A stretch of DNA of 20,884 nucleotides, from the NCBI GenBank assembly GCA_030587605.1, contig JAUQYT010000090.1, positions 1 to 20,884 on the forward strand. Reading direction: 5' to 3'. The first letter of the stretch is position 1. Each line of letters opens with the position of its first letter. This stretch comes from Candidatus Njordarchaeum guaymasense (GTDB taxonomy: Archaea; Asgardarchaeota; Njordarchaeia; Njordarchaeales; Njordarchaeaceae). The notes beneath the pieces were generated by a model, which saw only the letters and a program-made list of their open reading frames with translations, did no database searches and had not been told where the DNA came from. A program made the position numbers and the translations under genes. This document shows, one piece after another, positions 1-6,776 of this stretch.

Positions 1-225
1 AACTTCGTTGATTTCAGCTTCCGTGAAACCGAGATGAAAGGCGTCTGGGTGTATGCGCGGGAAGTTTTTAGACAAGCAGTGGAGCTCATTGAAAGGAGAG
101 AAGTAGATGTTGGTCAAATAATCAGTGATAAGATAGGATTAAGCGAAATAGTGGAGAAAGGTTTTGATGCGCTCCTGAAACCTGGAAAAAACCACATTAA
201 GATCCTCGTGGATCCCCAAAGATAA
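1..225 (+). CDS. Zinc-dependent alcohol dehydrogenase family protein, C-terminal fragment
   Basis: The reading frame is open from the first base and ends at TAA 223-225, so 74 C-terminal residues are visible and the start lies outside the window. The pattern is the last segment of medium-chain dehydrogenases (threonine/sorbitol/alcohol dehydrogenase type): a strand ending in KGVWVYARE, a helix FRQAVELIERREVDVGQII, then a LSEIVEKGFDALL helix and the final strand HIKILVD. In the family this part packs beside the catalytic domain. The catalytic zinc ligands and the Rossmann fold would lie upstream, so substrate and cofactor cannot be judged. An internal ATG at 34 is not a believable start because homologous-looking sequence continues upstream of it. 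Family assignment is fairly secure, function is not. Confidence 0.72.
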   Translation, partial: NFVDFSFRETEMKGVWVYAREVFRQAVELIERREVDVGQIISDKIGLSEIVEKGFDALLKPGKNHIKILVDPQR

Positions 226-290
226 GGAGTTGAACCCATAACACTTTTTGATATCATAGAAGAGCGCATAGATCCAAGTTCTAGAATCCT

Positions 291-326
291 AATCGCATAG
301 CGGTTTTCTCATGATCTAATGCGATT
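291..326. repeat. 8-bp inverted repeat in intergenic region
   Basis: AATCGCAT at 291-298 is repeated as its exact reverse complement ATGCGATT at 319-326, with a 20-base spacer. It lies between the dehydrogenase stop and the TATA-like box of the HEAT gene. No T-rich run follows it, so it is not an obvious terminator. It could be a regulator site or chance. Confidence 0.3.
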
Positions 327-345
327 GTGACTCCTTAGACCGTAT

Positions 346-356
346 ACTTTAATATG
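346..356 (+). promoter_or_regulatory. Candidate TATA box for the HEAT-repeat gene
   Basis: ACTTTAATATG is the best archaeal TATA-like stretch upstream of the next gene. Transcription would be expected to begin about 25-30 bases downstream, near 379, giving a leader of roughly 40-55 bases. Assigned by motif and position only. Confidence 0.35.
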
Positions 357-433
357 TTCTCGAATGCTTCTCAGTATATGTACATGCGCACGTCATAATA
401 TTGAATCAAGATCGGTAGTTGGTTGGTAGGGAA

Positions 434-2440
434 ATGGAGATCAACGAGGTCATGGCGAATCTCTCAAGCGAAGACACATTGGCTCGAAGAGCATCCGCAA
501 AGTTATTGAGTGATCTGGTTGAGTCTGATCCGACTAAGCTTGGCGATGATGATATTGGAAAAGTAGTCGGCGTTTTGCGGGAGACGGATGATACCTTAAC
601 TCTTGAGCATCTTCTCAGGGCAATTGGGTCCCTAGCTGAAATCAAACTGCCATATCTTGTCAACACTGGCATGCTGAGGGCTGCGACGGACGTTTTTGTC
701 AAGAATATGGGTGGCGCCGGTCTCTATGCTGGTCGAGACGCCATTCGTCTCATCTCAATTCTTGCTCCATCAGATGCAGAAGGAACAAGTAAGATTGGCG
801 TCGTGAGATTGATCCTTAGGGCTCTCGAGAACTCCACAGACCCCTGCATCCACTGGTATGCTCTAATGGCTCTGCGAAAGATTGACCCCTCCATTATACA
901 GTCCGAAGCCCAAGAGGTTATTACTTATTCAACGAAGGCAATGGCGAAGGAGAACGATGAAGACACTAGGCTTCTCGGCGCTTCAGCTCTCTTAGTGGTT
1001 GCGTCAGTTGCCCCACAGGCGTTAGGAGAAACCGGTGTCATTAACACACTTATTGTGGCCTTGACGAAGGATCTAAGTACTGATGTCCAAGCATGCACCG
1101 CACTGGCACTGCAATTCATCGCAAAGGTAGCTCCCTCACGGCTCAGAGCGACTAAGATTGGAGAAGCCCTTTTTGAAACCCTGGCAAAGAAGCTTAAATC
1201 GGCGAAAACTACGCAGGCAAGAGAAGAAAATGAAATATTGGTAACAGTGGCTTCAACCATAGCAATACTATCTTTAAAGGACGCAACAGCCTTGGGTGGG
1301 GGCAAAGCAATTGAGCAAATTGATCCAGTTGAAGCCATTTTCAGAGTCATTGAAGAAGGTGGGGTAGAAGCTGGTCTCCGCTCGATCCTTTTCTCCACCT
1401 TGGCAAACCTATCAGAGAAAGCGCCTCAATACATCAACAGCAGAAAAATGGTCGAAGCACTTGTGAAGATACTTGAGAGCAGCAAGGAAGAAGACAGCAT
1501 CAGCAAACAAATCGTTTGGATTCTCAGGAGAATAGCATCCATACATCCTGTCCTATTCAGCGGTGCAGATGTGTTGGAGAAGCTAGCAAGAGTATCGCTT
1601 GATAGAGCGACGAGAGGCGAAGAGAAAGGGGTACAGAGTGAATCCGACCCACTGATCATTTTCCAGACGCTTGTGGAATCAGACAAGGGAATCAAAGCAA
1701 TAATGAAAGGTTTCAGCAAACTGTACCGGAAATCCATCGTCATCGAGAAATTATCTGAAGTAGAGAGCTGGAAGCCCATTTTGCGCTTAATCGAAAAAGG
1801 AGAACCACCCAAGGAAGAAGAAGAACGAAATGTAGGAGTTCCCCCGGTCGCCATCAAAGAGGCAGAACCCTCACACGCCCCAATAACGGAAGAAAAGGCA
1901 GTTGTTGAGAGAACCGAATCCAGAGAGGAGAGGGGGCAACGCAAGGTACGAAAGGAACGAAAGCTCACTGAAGAACAGAGGAAATTACTCCAGGAAATCT
2001 TCAGAACATACACTGAGATACCAGTATCAGAGCTTGCAGCGAAGCTCGACGTTGACCAGGACACCCTCAGGGAGACCTTGCAGAGGTTGATCCAATCCGG
2101 CAAGCTAGCTTTAAGGATCGAAAGAGATATCCTCTATTTGGGGAAGAAATCTCCCGCCCCGGCTGTAGTTGAGGAGAAAGAAGCACCGCCAGTCTCAAAG
2201 CAAGAGGAAGTTGGCACATGTCTATGGTGTGGCGCAAGAACAAGTCTGAGGGATGAGAAGTGCGCCAAATGCGGTAAACCACTGGCACAATGCCTAATCT
2301 GCAATAAACCGATAGCGGGACCAGATCAAGTTCAAAAATGCCTATTCTGTGGCGCCCTTTTCCACAAGGAGCATTATAACGAGCGGCTGCAAGCAAAGAA
2401 GGCTTGCCCAAAGTGCGGAATAAGCTGGACCAAGATCTAA
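434..2440 (+). CDS. HEAT/ARM-repeat protein with winged helix, zinc ribbon and C-terminal RING-like module
   Basis: The protein is 668 residues from the ATG at 434. An in-frame TTG at 419 would add five residues; the ATG has a purine-rich GGTAGGGA just before it, and neither start is certain. Residues 1 to about 460 are repeated paired helices of HEAT/ARM type, which normally form a curved protein-binding scaffold. A charged, proline-rich linker (about 460-505) follows. Residues about 510-568 form a winged-helix-like domain (helices TEEQRKLLQEIF, VSELAAKLDV and DTLRETLQRLIQSGKL, then a beta wing). Two zinc units end the protein: a ribbon with Cys 596/599 and 610/613, then a RING-like unit with Cys 620/623, Cys 636/639, His 644/647 and Cys 658/661. 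The spacing is C-x2-C-x12-C-x2-C-x4-H-x2-H-x10-C-x2-C. No membrane segment or signal peptide is seen. The role may be protein-protein scaffolding; an E3-ligase-like role is inference only. Confidence 0.8.
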   Translation: MEINEVMANLSSEDTLARRASAKLLSDLVESDPTKLGDDDIGKVVGVLRETDDTLTLEHLLRAIGSLAEIKLPYLVNTGMLRAATDVFVKNMGGAGLYAGRDAIRLISILAPSDAEGTSKIGVVRLILRALENSTDPCIHWYALMALRKIDPSIIQSEAQEVITYSTKAMAKENDEDTRLLGASALLVVASVAPQALGETGVINTLIVALTKDLSTDVQACTALALQFIAKVAPSRLRATKIGEALFETLAKKLKSAKTTQAREENEILVTVASTIAILSLKDATALGGGKAIEQIDPVEAIFRVIEEGGVEAGLRSILFSTLANLSEKAPQYINSRKMVEALVKILESSKEEDSISKQIVWILRRIASIHPVLFSGADVLEKLARVSLDRATRGEEKGVQSESDPLIIFQTLVESDKGIKAIMKGFSKLYRKSIVIEKLSEVESWKPILRLIEKGEPPKEEEERNVGVPPVAIKEAEPSHAPITEEKAVVERTESREERGQRKVRKERKLTEEQRKLLQEIFRTYTEIPVSELAAKLDVDQDTLRETLQRLIQSGKLALRIERDILYLGKKSPAPAVVEEKEAPPVSKQEEVGTCLWCGARTSLRDEKCAKCGKPLAQCLICNKPIAGPDQVQKCLFCGALFHKEHYNERLQAKKACPKCGISWTKI

Positions 2441-2451
2441 CTCGAACCCAT

Positions 2452-2463
2452 GATACTAGTATC
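2452..2463. repeat. 12-bp palindrome at a convergent gene junction
   Basis: GATACTAGTATC is a perfect palindrome filling half of the 22-base gap between the HEAT gene stop (2440) and the stop of the facing asparagine synthetase gene; its last base is inside the latter stop codon. A shared termination structure is possible, but a 12-base palindrome can occur by chance in 20 kb. Confidence 0.3.
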
Positions 2464-3386
2464 TAGGGTGAGATCACTCCAGGGACCTTCGGGAAGGGCG
2501 TTGCCTCCCACACCTTTTCCAGCCCGCACAAATATCTCGTGAGCCTCTCCAGTCCAATGCCAAAACCCGCTGATGGCGGTATCCCTTTCTTCAGCATCCT
2601 AATATACCAACCGTATCTAGCTGGGTCTTCACCTGTTGAACGCATTCTGGATATGATCCTTTCGTACGTATGTTCTCTTTCGCCGCCTGACGCAGCTTCT
2701 CCGTAGCCTTCAGGATAGATTAAGTCGAAGTCTCTCAGAAATCCTGGTCTGTCTTCATGCTCAAGGTAATAGAACCCTCTTGCGTGTGCGGGATAATCTG
2801 TGATGAAAAATGGCTCAGGATACTGGCGTGATATCTCAGCCTCAGCGTCCCAAGGTATCTCGTTCCCGAACTGTATTCTATGTCCAATTGAGTTCACTTT
2901 TCTTAGTGCGTCTTTATATTCTATTCTCTTGAATGGAAGGCTTGGTACGCTTAGGGTTCTTCCCAGCGCTTCAAGTTCCTCTTCGCGCTGCATAAGGACG
3001 ATCTTGGTCACATAGCATAGTAGCTCTTCGGCGAGCCCCATGGTATCATGGTAAGTTGCGTGTGCCACTTCCAAGTCCATCTGCCTGAATTCTGATAGGT
3101 GCCTGCCAGTGGCGATTGTTGCCACAGGTTCCAGTCTTATGTTTGGAGAAAGTGAATAGATTCTTTCGATCGCGCAAATCGCCATTTGTTTGTAGAGGAT
3201 CATGCTACTCATCAGCTTATACTCGACCCCGTAGTAATCGATCGAAACCTGTTTTGCACTCCTTATCCCTGGATCGCTAACGGGACCTATTATGGGGGCA
3301 AGTATCTCAGTGAAGTCTTTTTCATGCAAAAAGTCGCGGATCGCGGACATTATTGTGTCCTGTGTCTTTAGAACATCCCTTAGCAA
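2463..3386 (-). CDS. Archaeal asparagine synthetase A-like protein (AsnRS/AspRS-related, no anticodon-binding domain)
   Basis: The 307-residue protein is a class II aminoacyl-tRNA synthetase catalytic core without an N-terminal OB-fold. Motif 2 is EFRQMDLE (about residues 99-106) and motif 3 is GFGIGLERL (274-282). SGGERE at 233-238 and FPKVPG near the C-terminus are typical of the AspRS/AsnRS group. Pyrococcus abyssi has a protein of this architecture and similar length that makes asparagine from aspartate, ammonia and ATP; that reaction is the most likely one here, though an amino-acid-activating paralogue remains possible. The first standard start is TTG at 3386, without a clear SD. The frame stays open upstream to a stop at 3498-3500 but contains no ATG, GTG or TTG, so the 5' end is unresolved. 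The gene faces an Lrp/AsnC regulator across a 311-base gap. Confidence 0.85.
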   Translation of the reverse strand: MLRDVLKTQDTIMSAIRDFLHEKDFTEILAPIIGPVSDPGIRSAKQVSIDYYGVEYKLMSSMILYKQMAICAIERIYSLSPNIRLEPVATIATGRHLSEFRQMDLEVAHATYHDTMGLAEELLCYVTKIVLMQREEELEALGRTLSVPSLPFKRIEYKDALRKVNSIGHRIQFGNEIPWDAEAEISRQYPEPFFITDYPAHARGFYYLEHEDRPGFLRDFDLIYPEGYGEAASGGEREHTYERIISRMRSTGEDPARYGWYIRMLKKGIPPSAGFGIGLERLTRYLCGLEKVWEATPFPKVPGVISP

Positions 3387-3397
3387 TGGGTGTCTGA

Positions 3398-3493
3398 TTA
3401 CTTCATAACGCCGTCGGACACAATCGAGGGAAGAGAGTCGATTACCCCGCGGGTTGCCATAATGTGTCTTGAGTCCACATTTTTTCGACGCAA
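3398..3493 (-). CDS. Possible 31-residue upstream ORF before the asparagine synthetase gene
   Basis: TTG at 3493-3491 follows GGAGGTG (3511-3505) with an 11-base spacer, the same SD-TTG design seen for other genes in this window. It ends at TAA 3400-3398, just 12 bases before the TTG assigned to the synthetase. The peptide is not recognisable. It may be a leader peptide, or the true 5' end of the synthetase gene separated by a frameshift or sequence error. Low confidence. Confidence 0.25.
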   Translation of the reverse strand: MRRKNVDSRHIMATRGVIDSLPSIVSDGVMK

Positions 3494-3632
3494 TTGTTCA
3501 TCTGCACCTCCTCATCATCTGCCTTGTCCTCGTTCATGTATCCCCGATTTTTTCGGTTCAACGGGTCCGAGTTGATTTTCTTTTGATGGAATAATAGAGA
3601 TCGGGAAGAGAAATGGACTTTGCGCTCATTTT

Positions 3633-3649
3633 CTTGTAATAATTACAAG
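3633..3649. promoter_or_regulatory. 17-bp palindromic operator candidate upstream of the Lrp gene
   Basis: CTTGTAATAATTACAAG is a perfect palindrome with 8-base arms around one central base. It lies 48 bases before the Lrp ATG and just upstream of the TATA-like box, a typical position for an Lrp/AsnC dimer site. Autoregulation, and perhaps control of the divergent asparagine synthetase, is inferred from position. Confidence 0.55.
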
Positions 3650-3662
3650 GCCAATATCGTTA

Positions 3663-3672
3663 TCCTTTTATC
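3663..3672 (+). promoter_or_regulatory. Candidate TATA box of the Lrp gene
   Basis: TCCTTTTATC lies 26-35 bases before the ATG at 3698. With normal archaeal spacing, transcription would start close to or at the ATG, so the transcript may be leaderless. No SD is visible before this ATG, which agrees. Confidence 0.4.
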
Positions 3673-3697
3673 CTCCTAGCTGTAATAAATCTGACTT

Positions 3698-4171
3698 ATG
3701 AGCGAAATCAATGAAAAAGATCTAGAAATACTGAAGGTTTTGCAAGAGAATTGTAGACTGAGGGCAAAGGAGATTTCAAAGAAAGTCAAGACGCCCATAT
3801 CAACGGTCTTCGCAAAGATCAAGAGAATGGAGAAAGAAGGAATAATCAGGGCCTACAAAGCACTACTTGATTCCAAGAAACTAGAAAGAGGAGCCACAGC
3901 ATTCGTACTGATACAGTTCGAAGAACTACCTTCCGAAAGCAACAAGGGTCCAACACAAAGAGACGTCGCGAAGGAGATAGGCAGGTTCAAAGAGGTTCAA
4001 GAGGTTCACATAATCACAGGACAGTGGGACATGCTACTCAAGGTGAGAGCCAAGGACGTTGATGCAATAGGAAGATTTGTGGTAGATAAACTGCGTTACA
4101 TGAAAGGAGTAAAGAGAACATCAACAAGCATGGTTTTTGAAACGGAAAAAGAAACAATGGACCTATTATGA
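3698..4171 (+). CDS. Lrp/AsnC family transcriptional regulator
   Basis: The protein is 157 residues, a usual length for the family. An N-terminal AsnC-type helix-turn-helix (about residues 5-50: INEKDLEILKVLQENCR, then RAKEISKKV and STVFAKIKRMEKEGII) is followed by a RAM/ligand-binding domain from about residue 60, with the FVLIQFEE strand, the VQEVHIITGQWDMLLKV core and a closing VKRTSTSMVF strand. These proteins bind DNA as dimers or octamers and sense amino acids. The ATG at 3698 places the first HTH helix exactly as expected. The palindrome at 3633-3649 is a likely autoregulatory site. Its neighbour is an asparagine synthetase, so asparagine or a related amino acid is a reasonable effector guess, not shown by sequence. 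Confidence 0.93.
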   Translation: MSEINEKDLEILKVLQENCRLRAKEISKKVKTPISTVFAKIKRMEKEGIIRAYKALLDSKKLERGATAFVLIQFEELPSESNKGPTQRDVAKEIGRFKEVQEVHIITGQWDMLLKVRAKDVDAIGRFVVDKLRYMKGVKRTSTSMVFETEKETMDLL

Positions 4172-4219
4172 TGCAGAAAGAACAAGAAGACCCAACTGAA
4201 CTGTTGTCTTTCTGTCATC

Positions 4220-4630
4220 TCACTTTCTTTCGCTTAGTGCCCGCGATATTCTTTCGCTTGTCCTACCAAGCTCCAAGAAAGCCATCCCGAGACTGGTTCC
4301 TCTTCTAGTAACTGCCGACAGAATCATATCTTCTCCCGCCTTGACGAGAACTATATCTCCTGTCCCTCCGCTCACAACAACCCTCTTTAGCTCACCAAGC
4401 TCAAGCTGCTTCATTACGTTGGCACCTATGTTGAGGAGAGCTGCTGACATTGCCGCGGCTACTGAGCCGTCAGGAAGACTTGGTATCCAAGAGGACACGA
4501 TTAGGCCGTCTGGTCTCACCAGTAATGTGCCGTCTATGCCCTGGGTTGAAGTTGTTAGCTCCTTCAGTATTCTCGCTAGCCTTTCTTTCAGGCTCAAACC
4601 GGTTTCAACCAAAGCAGAGCTCACCGTCAA
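4220..4630 (-). CDS. Roadblock/LC7 domain protein (downstream copy)
   Basis: The protein is 136 residues. It begins with a helix (LKERLARILKELTTST), then the Roadblock core: strand GTLLVRPDGLIVSSW, the helix VAAAMSAALLNIGANVMKQL, and the strand pair LKRVVVSGGTGDIVLVKAG and DMILSAVTRRGTSLGMAF. Such proteins form homodimers or heterodimers that bind or stimulate Ras-like GTPases, as MglB does for MglA. It is the last gene of a three-gene operon and starts 33 bases after the GTPase stop. The start is uncertain: TTG at 4630, or GTG at 4624 two codons later. Neither has a convincing SD. Confidence 0.88.
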   Translation of the reverse strand: MTVSSALVETGLSLKERLARILKELTTSTQGIDGTLLVRPDGLIVSSWIPSLPDGSVAAAMSAALLNIGANVMKQLELGELKRVVVSGGTGDIVLVKAGEDMILSAVTRRGTSLGMAFLELGRTSERISRALSERK

Positions 4631-4663
4631 CTGTCTTATGCTGTTTTCAGAACGAACTTGGAA

Positions 4664-5251
4664 TCAGAAGTCTAGGCAACCTTTTTCTTTCATGATTTTC
4701 AGGAGTTCAAGTAGTGCTTCCTTGACTCCCTGCCCCGTTAAAGCTGACCCTTCAGTGAATCTCACTGAGTCGATCTTCATGAGGTTTTTCAAGGCTTCCG
4801 CTTTCATGGCATTTGACAGATCCTGCTTGTTTGCTACCACAACCATCGGCACATCTTTGCCCAAAAACGATTTGACTTCTTCATAGATTGCTATCGCATG
4901 TCCTATCTGACCTGGAGCTGTACTATCAATTATGAATAGGACGCCTTTGGCTCCCTGACTCGTAGCTTCTCTGACAGGAGACATATGGATCTGACCGGGA
5001 CTTCCCATCAAGACAACGCGGAACACGTTGCATGGGTTCGTCTTAATCTCCTCATCAGTGTATATATTGTTCCCTTGGTCCCACCAAACGTGTCCAAGAT
5101 CAAAGACGATTGTTGATGTAGTTCCGTCCGGCATGACCCTTTCGACGCTCTGAGCCTTCTTGTCTAGCAAGTGCACGAGAGTTGTCTTCCCAGCATGGTA
5201 TGGGCCTGCGACGAAGATCTTGAAGTTCCCGGTTTTGCCGTCAACACTCAA
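4664..5251 (-). CDS. Small Ras-like GTPase (MglA/COG2229-like), flanked by Roadblock genes
   Basis: The 195-residue protein has a P-loop GPYHAGKT (residues 16-23), a switch I region around TTSTIVFD (44-51), a G3-position motif GSPGQ (83-87), G4 NKQD (141-144) and a G5-like SAL. In canonical Ras proteins G3 is D-x-x-G; here Gly replaces the Asp, as in the archaeal/bacterial COG2229-type proteins with G-T-P-G-Q. There is no lipid-modification cysteine box; the C-terminus is KGCLDF. The start is TTG at 5251. It is nearly forced: a stop lies three codons upstream and no ATG/GTG lies nearby. It overlaps the upstream Roadblock stop as TTGA, which suggests translational coupling. Likely role: a molecular switch working with both Roadblock partners. 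The target pathway is unknown. Confidence 0.88.
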   Translation of the reverse strand: MSVDGKTGNFKIFVAGPYHAGKTTLVHLLDKKAQSVERVMPDGTTSTIVFDLGHVWWDQGNNIYTDEEIKTNPCNVFRVVLMGSPGQIHMSPVREATSQGAKGVLFIIDSTAPGQIGHAIAIYEEVKSFLGKDVPMVVVANKQDLSNAMKAEALKNLMKIDSVRFTEGSALTGQGVKEALLELLKIMKEKGCLDF

Positions 5252-5640
5252 TGAAAATCATCTCCGTCAAGCAGTTCAGCTACCTTACCAGAGGCTTTCT
5301 GGAGAGCCAAATGGATCAGCCCTAAGCCGACCTTGGAGCGAGCAGTGCCTATAATCAGCTGATGTTGACCGGCGCTTCGGACGACTGTAACTCCGTCATC
5401 AGCTTGTATAGTCACCTGAGAGAGTTTACCCTGTTTCAACTCCTCAACAGTGCGCTCGCCCATGGCAAGTATCGCTGCTGCCATAGCGGAGAGCAAACTT
5501 TCTTTCGCAGGATCAGTTATGACTGAAGAAATCGGCAACCCAATGTCGCTAACAATACACGTAGCTTCAAGTTTGCCTGATTCAACCGTGTCCTGCAGGA
5601 TCTGTATTAGCTTCATCTGCTTGCTAAGCTCATCAGACAT
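5248..5640 (-). CDS. Roadblock/LC7 domain protein (upstream copy)
   Basis: The protein is 130 residues from ATG 5640, with an SD-like GGGTGGT five bases upstream (5652-5646). After a helix (KQMKLIQILQDTVESG) it shows the Roadblock fold: the strand ATCIVSDIGLPISSVI, a helix LLSAMAAAILAMGERTVEEL, the strands LSQVTIQADDGVTVVRSAG and HQLIIGTARS, and a final helix GLGLIHLALQKASGKVAELL. It is the first gene of the operon, and its TGA overlaps the GTPase TTG. Sequence similarity to the second Roadblock protein looks modest, so the two may form a heterodimer or serve different steps (GTPase activation versus membrane or partner binding). That split is inference. Confidence 0.88.
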   Translation of the reverse strand: MSDELSKQMKLIQILQDTVESGKLEATCIVSDIGLPISSVITDPAKESLLSAMAAAILAMGERTVEELKQGKLSQVTIQADDGVTVVRSAGQHQLIIGTARSKVGLGLIHLALQKASGKVAELLDGDDFH

Positions 5641-5945
5641 AGACTACCACCCATGCTAAGCAAGAAGCGAAATCCGACTGGATCTAGGTTTCCACTCTAT
5701 GTTTAACTAGTATGGCTGCAATCGATTAAAAAGCATACTCAGATCATGCTTGGAGGGTTGGCAGACTCATGCGAACGTCGCAAATTTCTTGCTTCAATCC
5801 ATTTCTAAAGTTGCACAAAGAGAGACCAGGTAGGAGAAACCAAAGCATGTTGCAAACATATTCAGTGACAAAGTAGCCGACTCATCACGTACTGCTCGCT
5901 AGCGACAACTTGCACCATACTTAGCCTATCGGTCATCAGCTATCA
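5641..5945. other. Intergenic region upstream of the Roadblock-GTPase operon
   Basis: The 305 bases lie between the methyltransferase stop and the Roadblock ATG. Apart from the promoter candidate at 5723-5733 and the SD at 5646-5652, I see no ORF with an SD, no tRNA-like arm and no strong repeat. Confidence 0.5.
5723..5733 (-). promoter_or_regulatory. Candidate TATA box of the Roadblock-GTPase-Roadblock operon
   Basis: On the minus strand the sequence reads GCTTTTTAATC. Usual spacing would place the transcript start near 5700 and give a leader of about 60 bases containing the SD at 5652-5646. Confidence 0.4.
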
Positions 5946-6626
5946 TTAACGGAGTCTCTTGGTCGCTATCGTCTTTCTCGCCTTGGCTTGGAAGTTAAGT
6001 GTGTATGAGTAGAATTTGCCGTAACACGCAGTCGACCTAAAACCTGCTTTGTCAGCCCACCTAGTTACCGTTTTCCTTCGAGGGTAATCTGGATCTAAGA
6101 GAAACTCGCTAATGCTGAGTATGCCGCCGGGTCTGAGAACCCTTCGTATCTCATGAAATGCTCTAACCGGATCAGGGATCTCTGCAGAAACTGCAATCAT
6201 GAAGGCAGTATCAACACTGGAGTCCTCCAACGGCAACTCGTAAGCAGATGCGACATGACGAGCAATGTTCCTGACTTTCTGTCGCCTCATTTTTTCTTCC
6301 AAACGCTTTATCATGCGAGGCTCAACGTCAACGGCGTGGACCACACCATTTGGTCCAATTCGTTTCGCAACGTCTATTGTGAAGGTCCCTGGACCGCAAC
6401 CCACCTCAAGCAGAACCATGCCGCTTCTCAAATTCAAGGCATCCATGATGTGTTTAGTTCCTTGAAGCTTCTTTCGAAACCTCGTGTCCAAGAAACGAGC
6501 CGCAAATGCGGGAATTGGAAAATGATGGTAATGGCGTACAATTCTGAAGACTACTTCAACCAGGAATAACCATATCAGAAAAGCAATACCGACCCATTTA
6601 AGAATCTCAATTATTAGACAAAGCAT
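5946..6626 (-). CDS. Class I SAM-dependent methyltransferase with N-terminal membrane anchor
   Basis: From the ATG at 6626 the protein is 226 residues. An in-frame TTG at 6668 would add 14 residues of unpromising sequence. Residues about 4-27 are a strongly hydrophobic helix (LIIEILKWVGIAFLIWLFLV), likely one membrane anchor, followed by a basic/aromatic stretch. The Rossmann methyltransferase domain starts near residue 58: motif I LLEVGCGPG (72-80), acidic end of strand 2 AVDVEP (98-103), LPLEDSSVDTAF (131-142) as motif IV, and RRVLRPGGILSISEF as the motif V/VI region. The closest broad family is the UbiE/Methyltransf_11 type; the substrate may be a lipid or quinone-like molecule given the anchor, but this is not established. 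It is divergent from the deacetylase-family gene. Confidence 0.83.
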   Translation of the reverse strand: MLCLIIEILKWVGIAFLIWLFLVEVVFRIVRHYHHFPIPAFAARFLDTRFRKKLQGTKHIMDALNLRSGMVLLEVGCGPGTFTIDVAKRIGPNGVVHAVDVEPRMIKRLEEKMRRQKVRNIARHVASAYELPLEDSSVDTAFMIAVSAEIPDPVRAFHEIRRVLRPGGILSISEFLLDPDYPRRKTVTRWADKAGFRSTACYGKFYSYTLNFQAKARKTIATKRLR

Positions 6627-6686
6627 GAGGCAGTGCAGTCCACCTGAACAGAAGCTAGTTGGGTACAAATAGTCTGGTTAGCATAA

Positions 6687-6698
6687 GACTATAATATG
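6687..6698. promoter_or_regulatory. Shared AT-rich box between divergent methyltransferase and deacetylase genes
   Basis: GACTATAATATG reads as a TATA-like box on both strands. For the plus strand it would give a transcript start near 6720 and a leader of about 55 bases; for the minus strand a start near 6665 and about 40 bases. Motif and spacing only. Confidence 0.35.
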
Positions 6699-6776
6699 AA
6701 TCTGGTAAAATAGGATATGCGTCCACATTGTACATCCTGGTTGTCGCATTTATGTGTGGAGAGGAGGTATTTTAGG

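Larger units (their letters stand above)
3387..3697. other. Divergent intergenic region between asparagine synthetase and Lrp genes
   Basis: This stretch holds the 5' side of the synthetase gene on the minus strand and the Lrp promoter on the plus strand. On the minus strand a strong SD (GGAGGTG, 3511-3505) precedes a TTG at 3493 that opens a 32-codon ORF ending at TAA 3400-3398, in a different frame from the synthetase. A second small minus-strand ORF starts at ATG 3537. The plus-strand side contains a 17-base palindrome and an AT-rich box. No RNA gene was recognised. Confidence 0.6.

Noticed and set aside
291..326. Inverted repeat as a terminator for the dehydrogenase gene.
   Set aside because: It lies about 65 bases after the stop, has a 20-base loop and no T-rich run after it.
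925..2103. Long antisense ORFs (157 and 225 codons) opposite the HEAT gene.
   Set aside because: They are low-complexity, Ser-rich shadows of the helix-rich plus-strand gene and have no SD.
4341..4886. 181-codon plus-strand ORF across the Roadblock and GTPase genes.
   Set aside because: It overlaps two clearly coding minus-strand genes and its translation shows no domain.
6717..6776. ATG start 20 codons upstream for the deacetylase-family gene.
   Set aside because: The SD GGAGGT is placed for GTG 6777, where homology to the family begins; the extra residues look non-coding.
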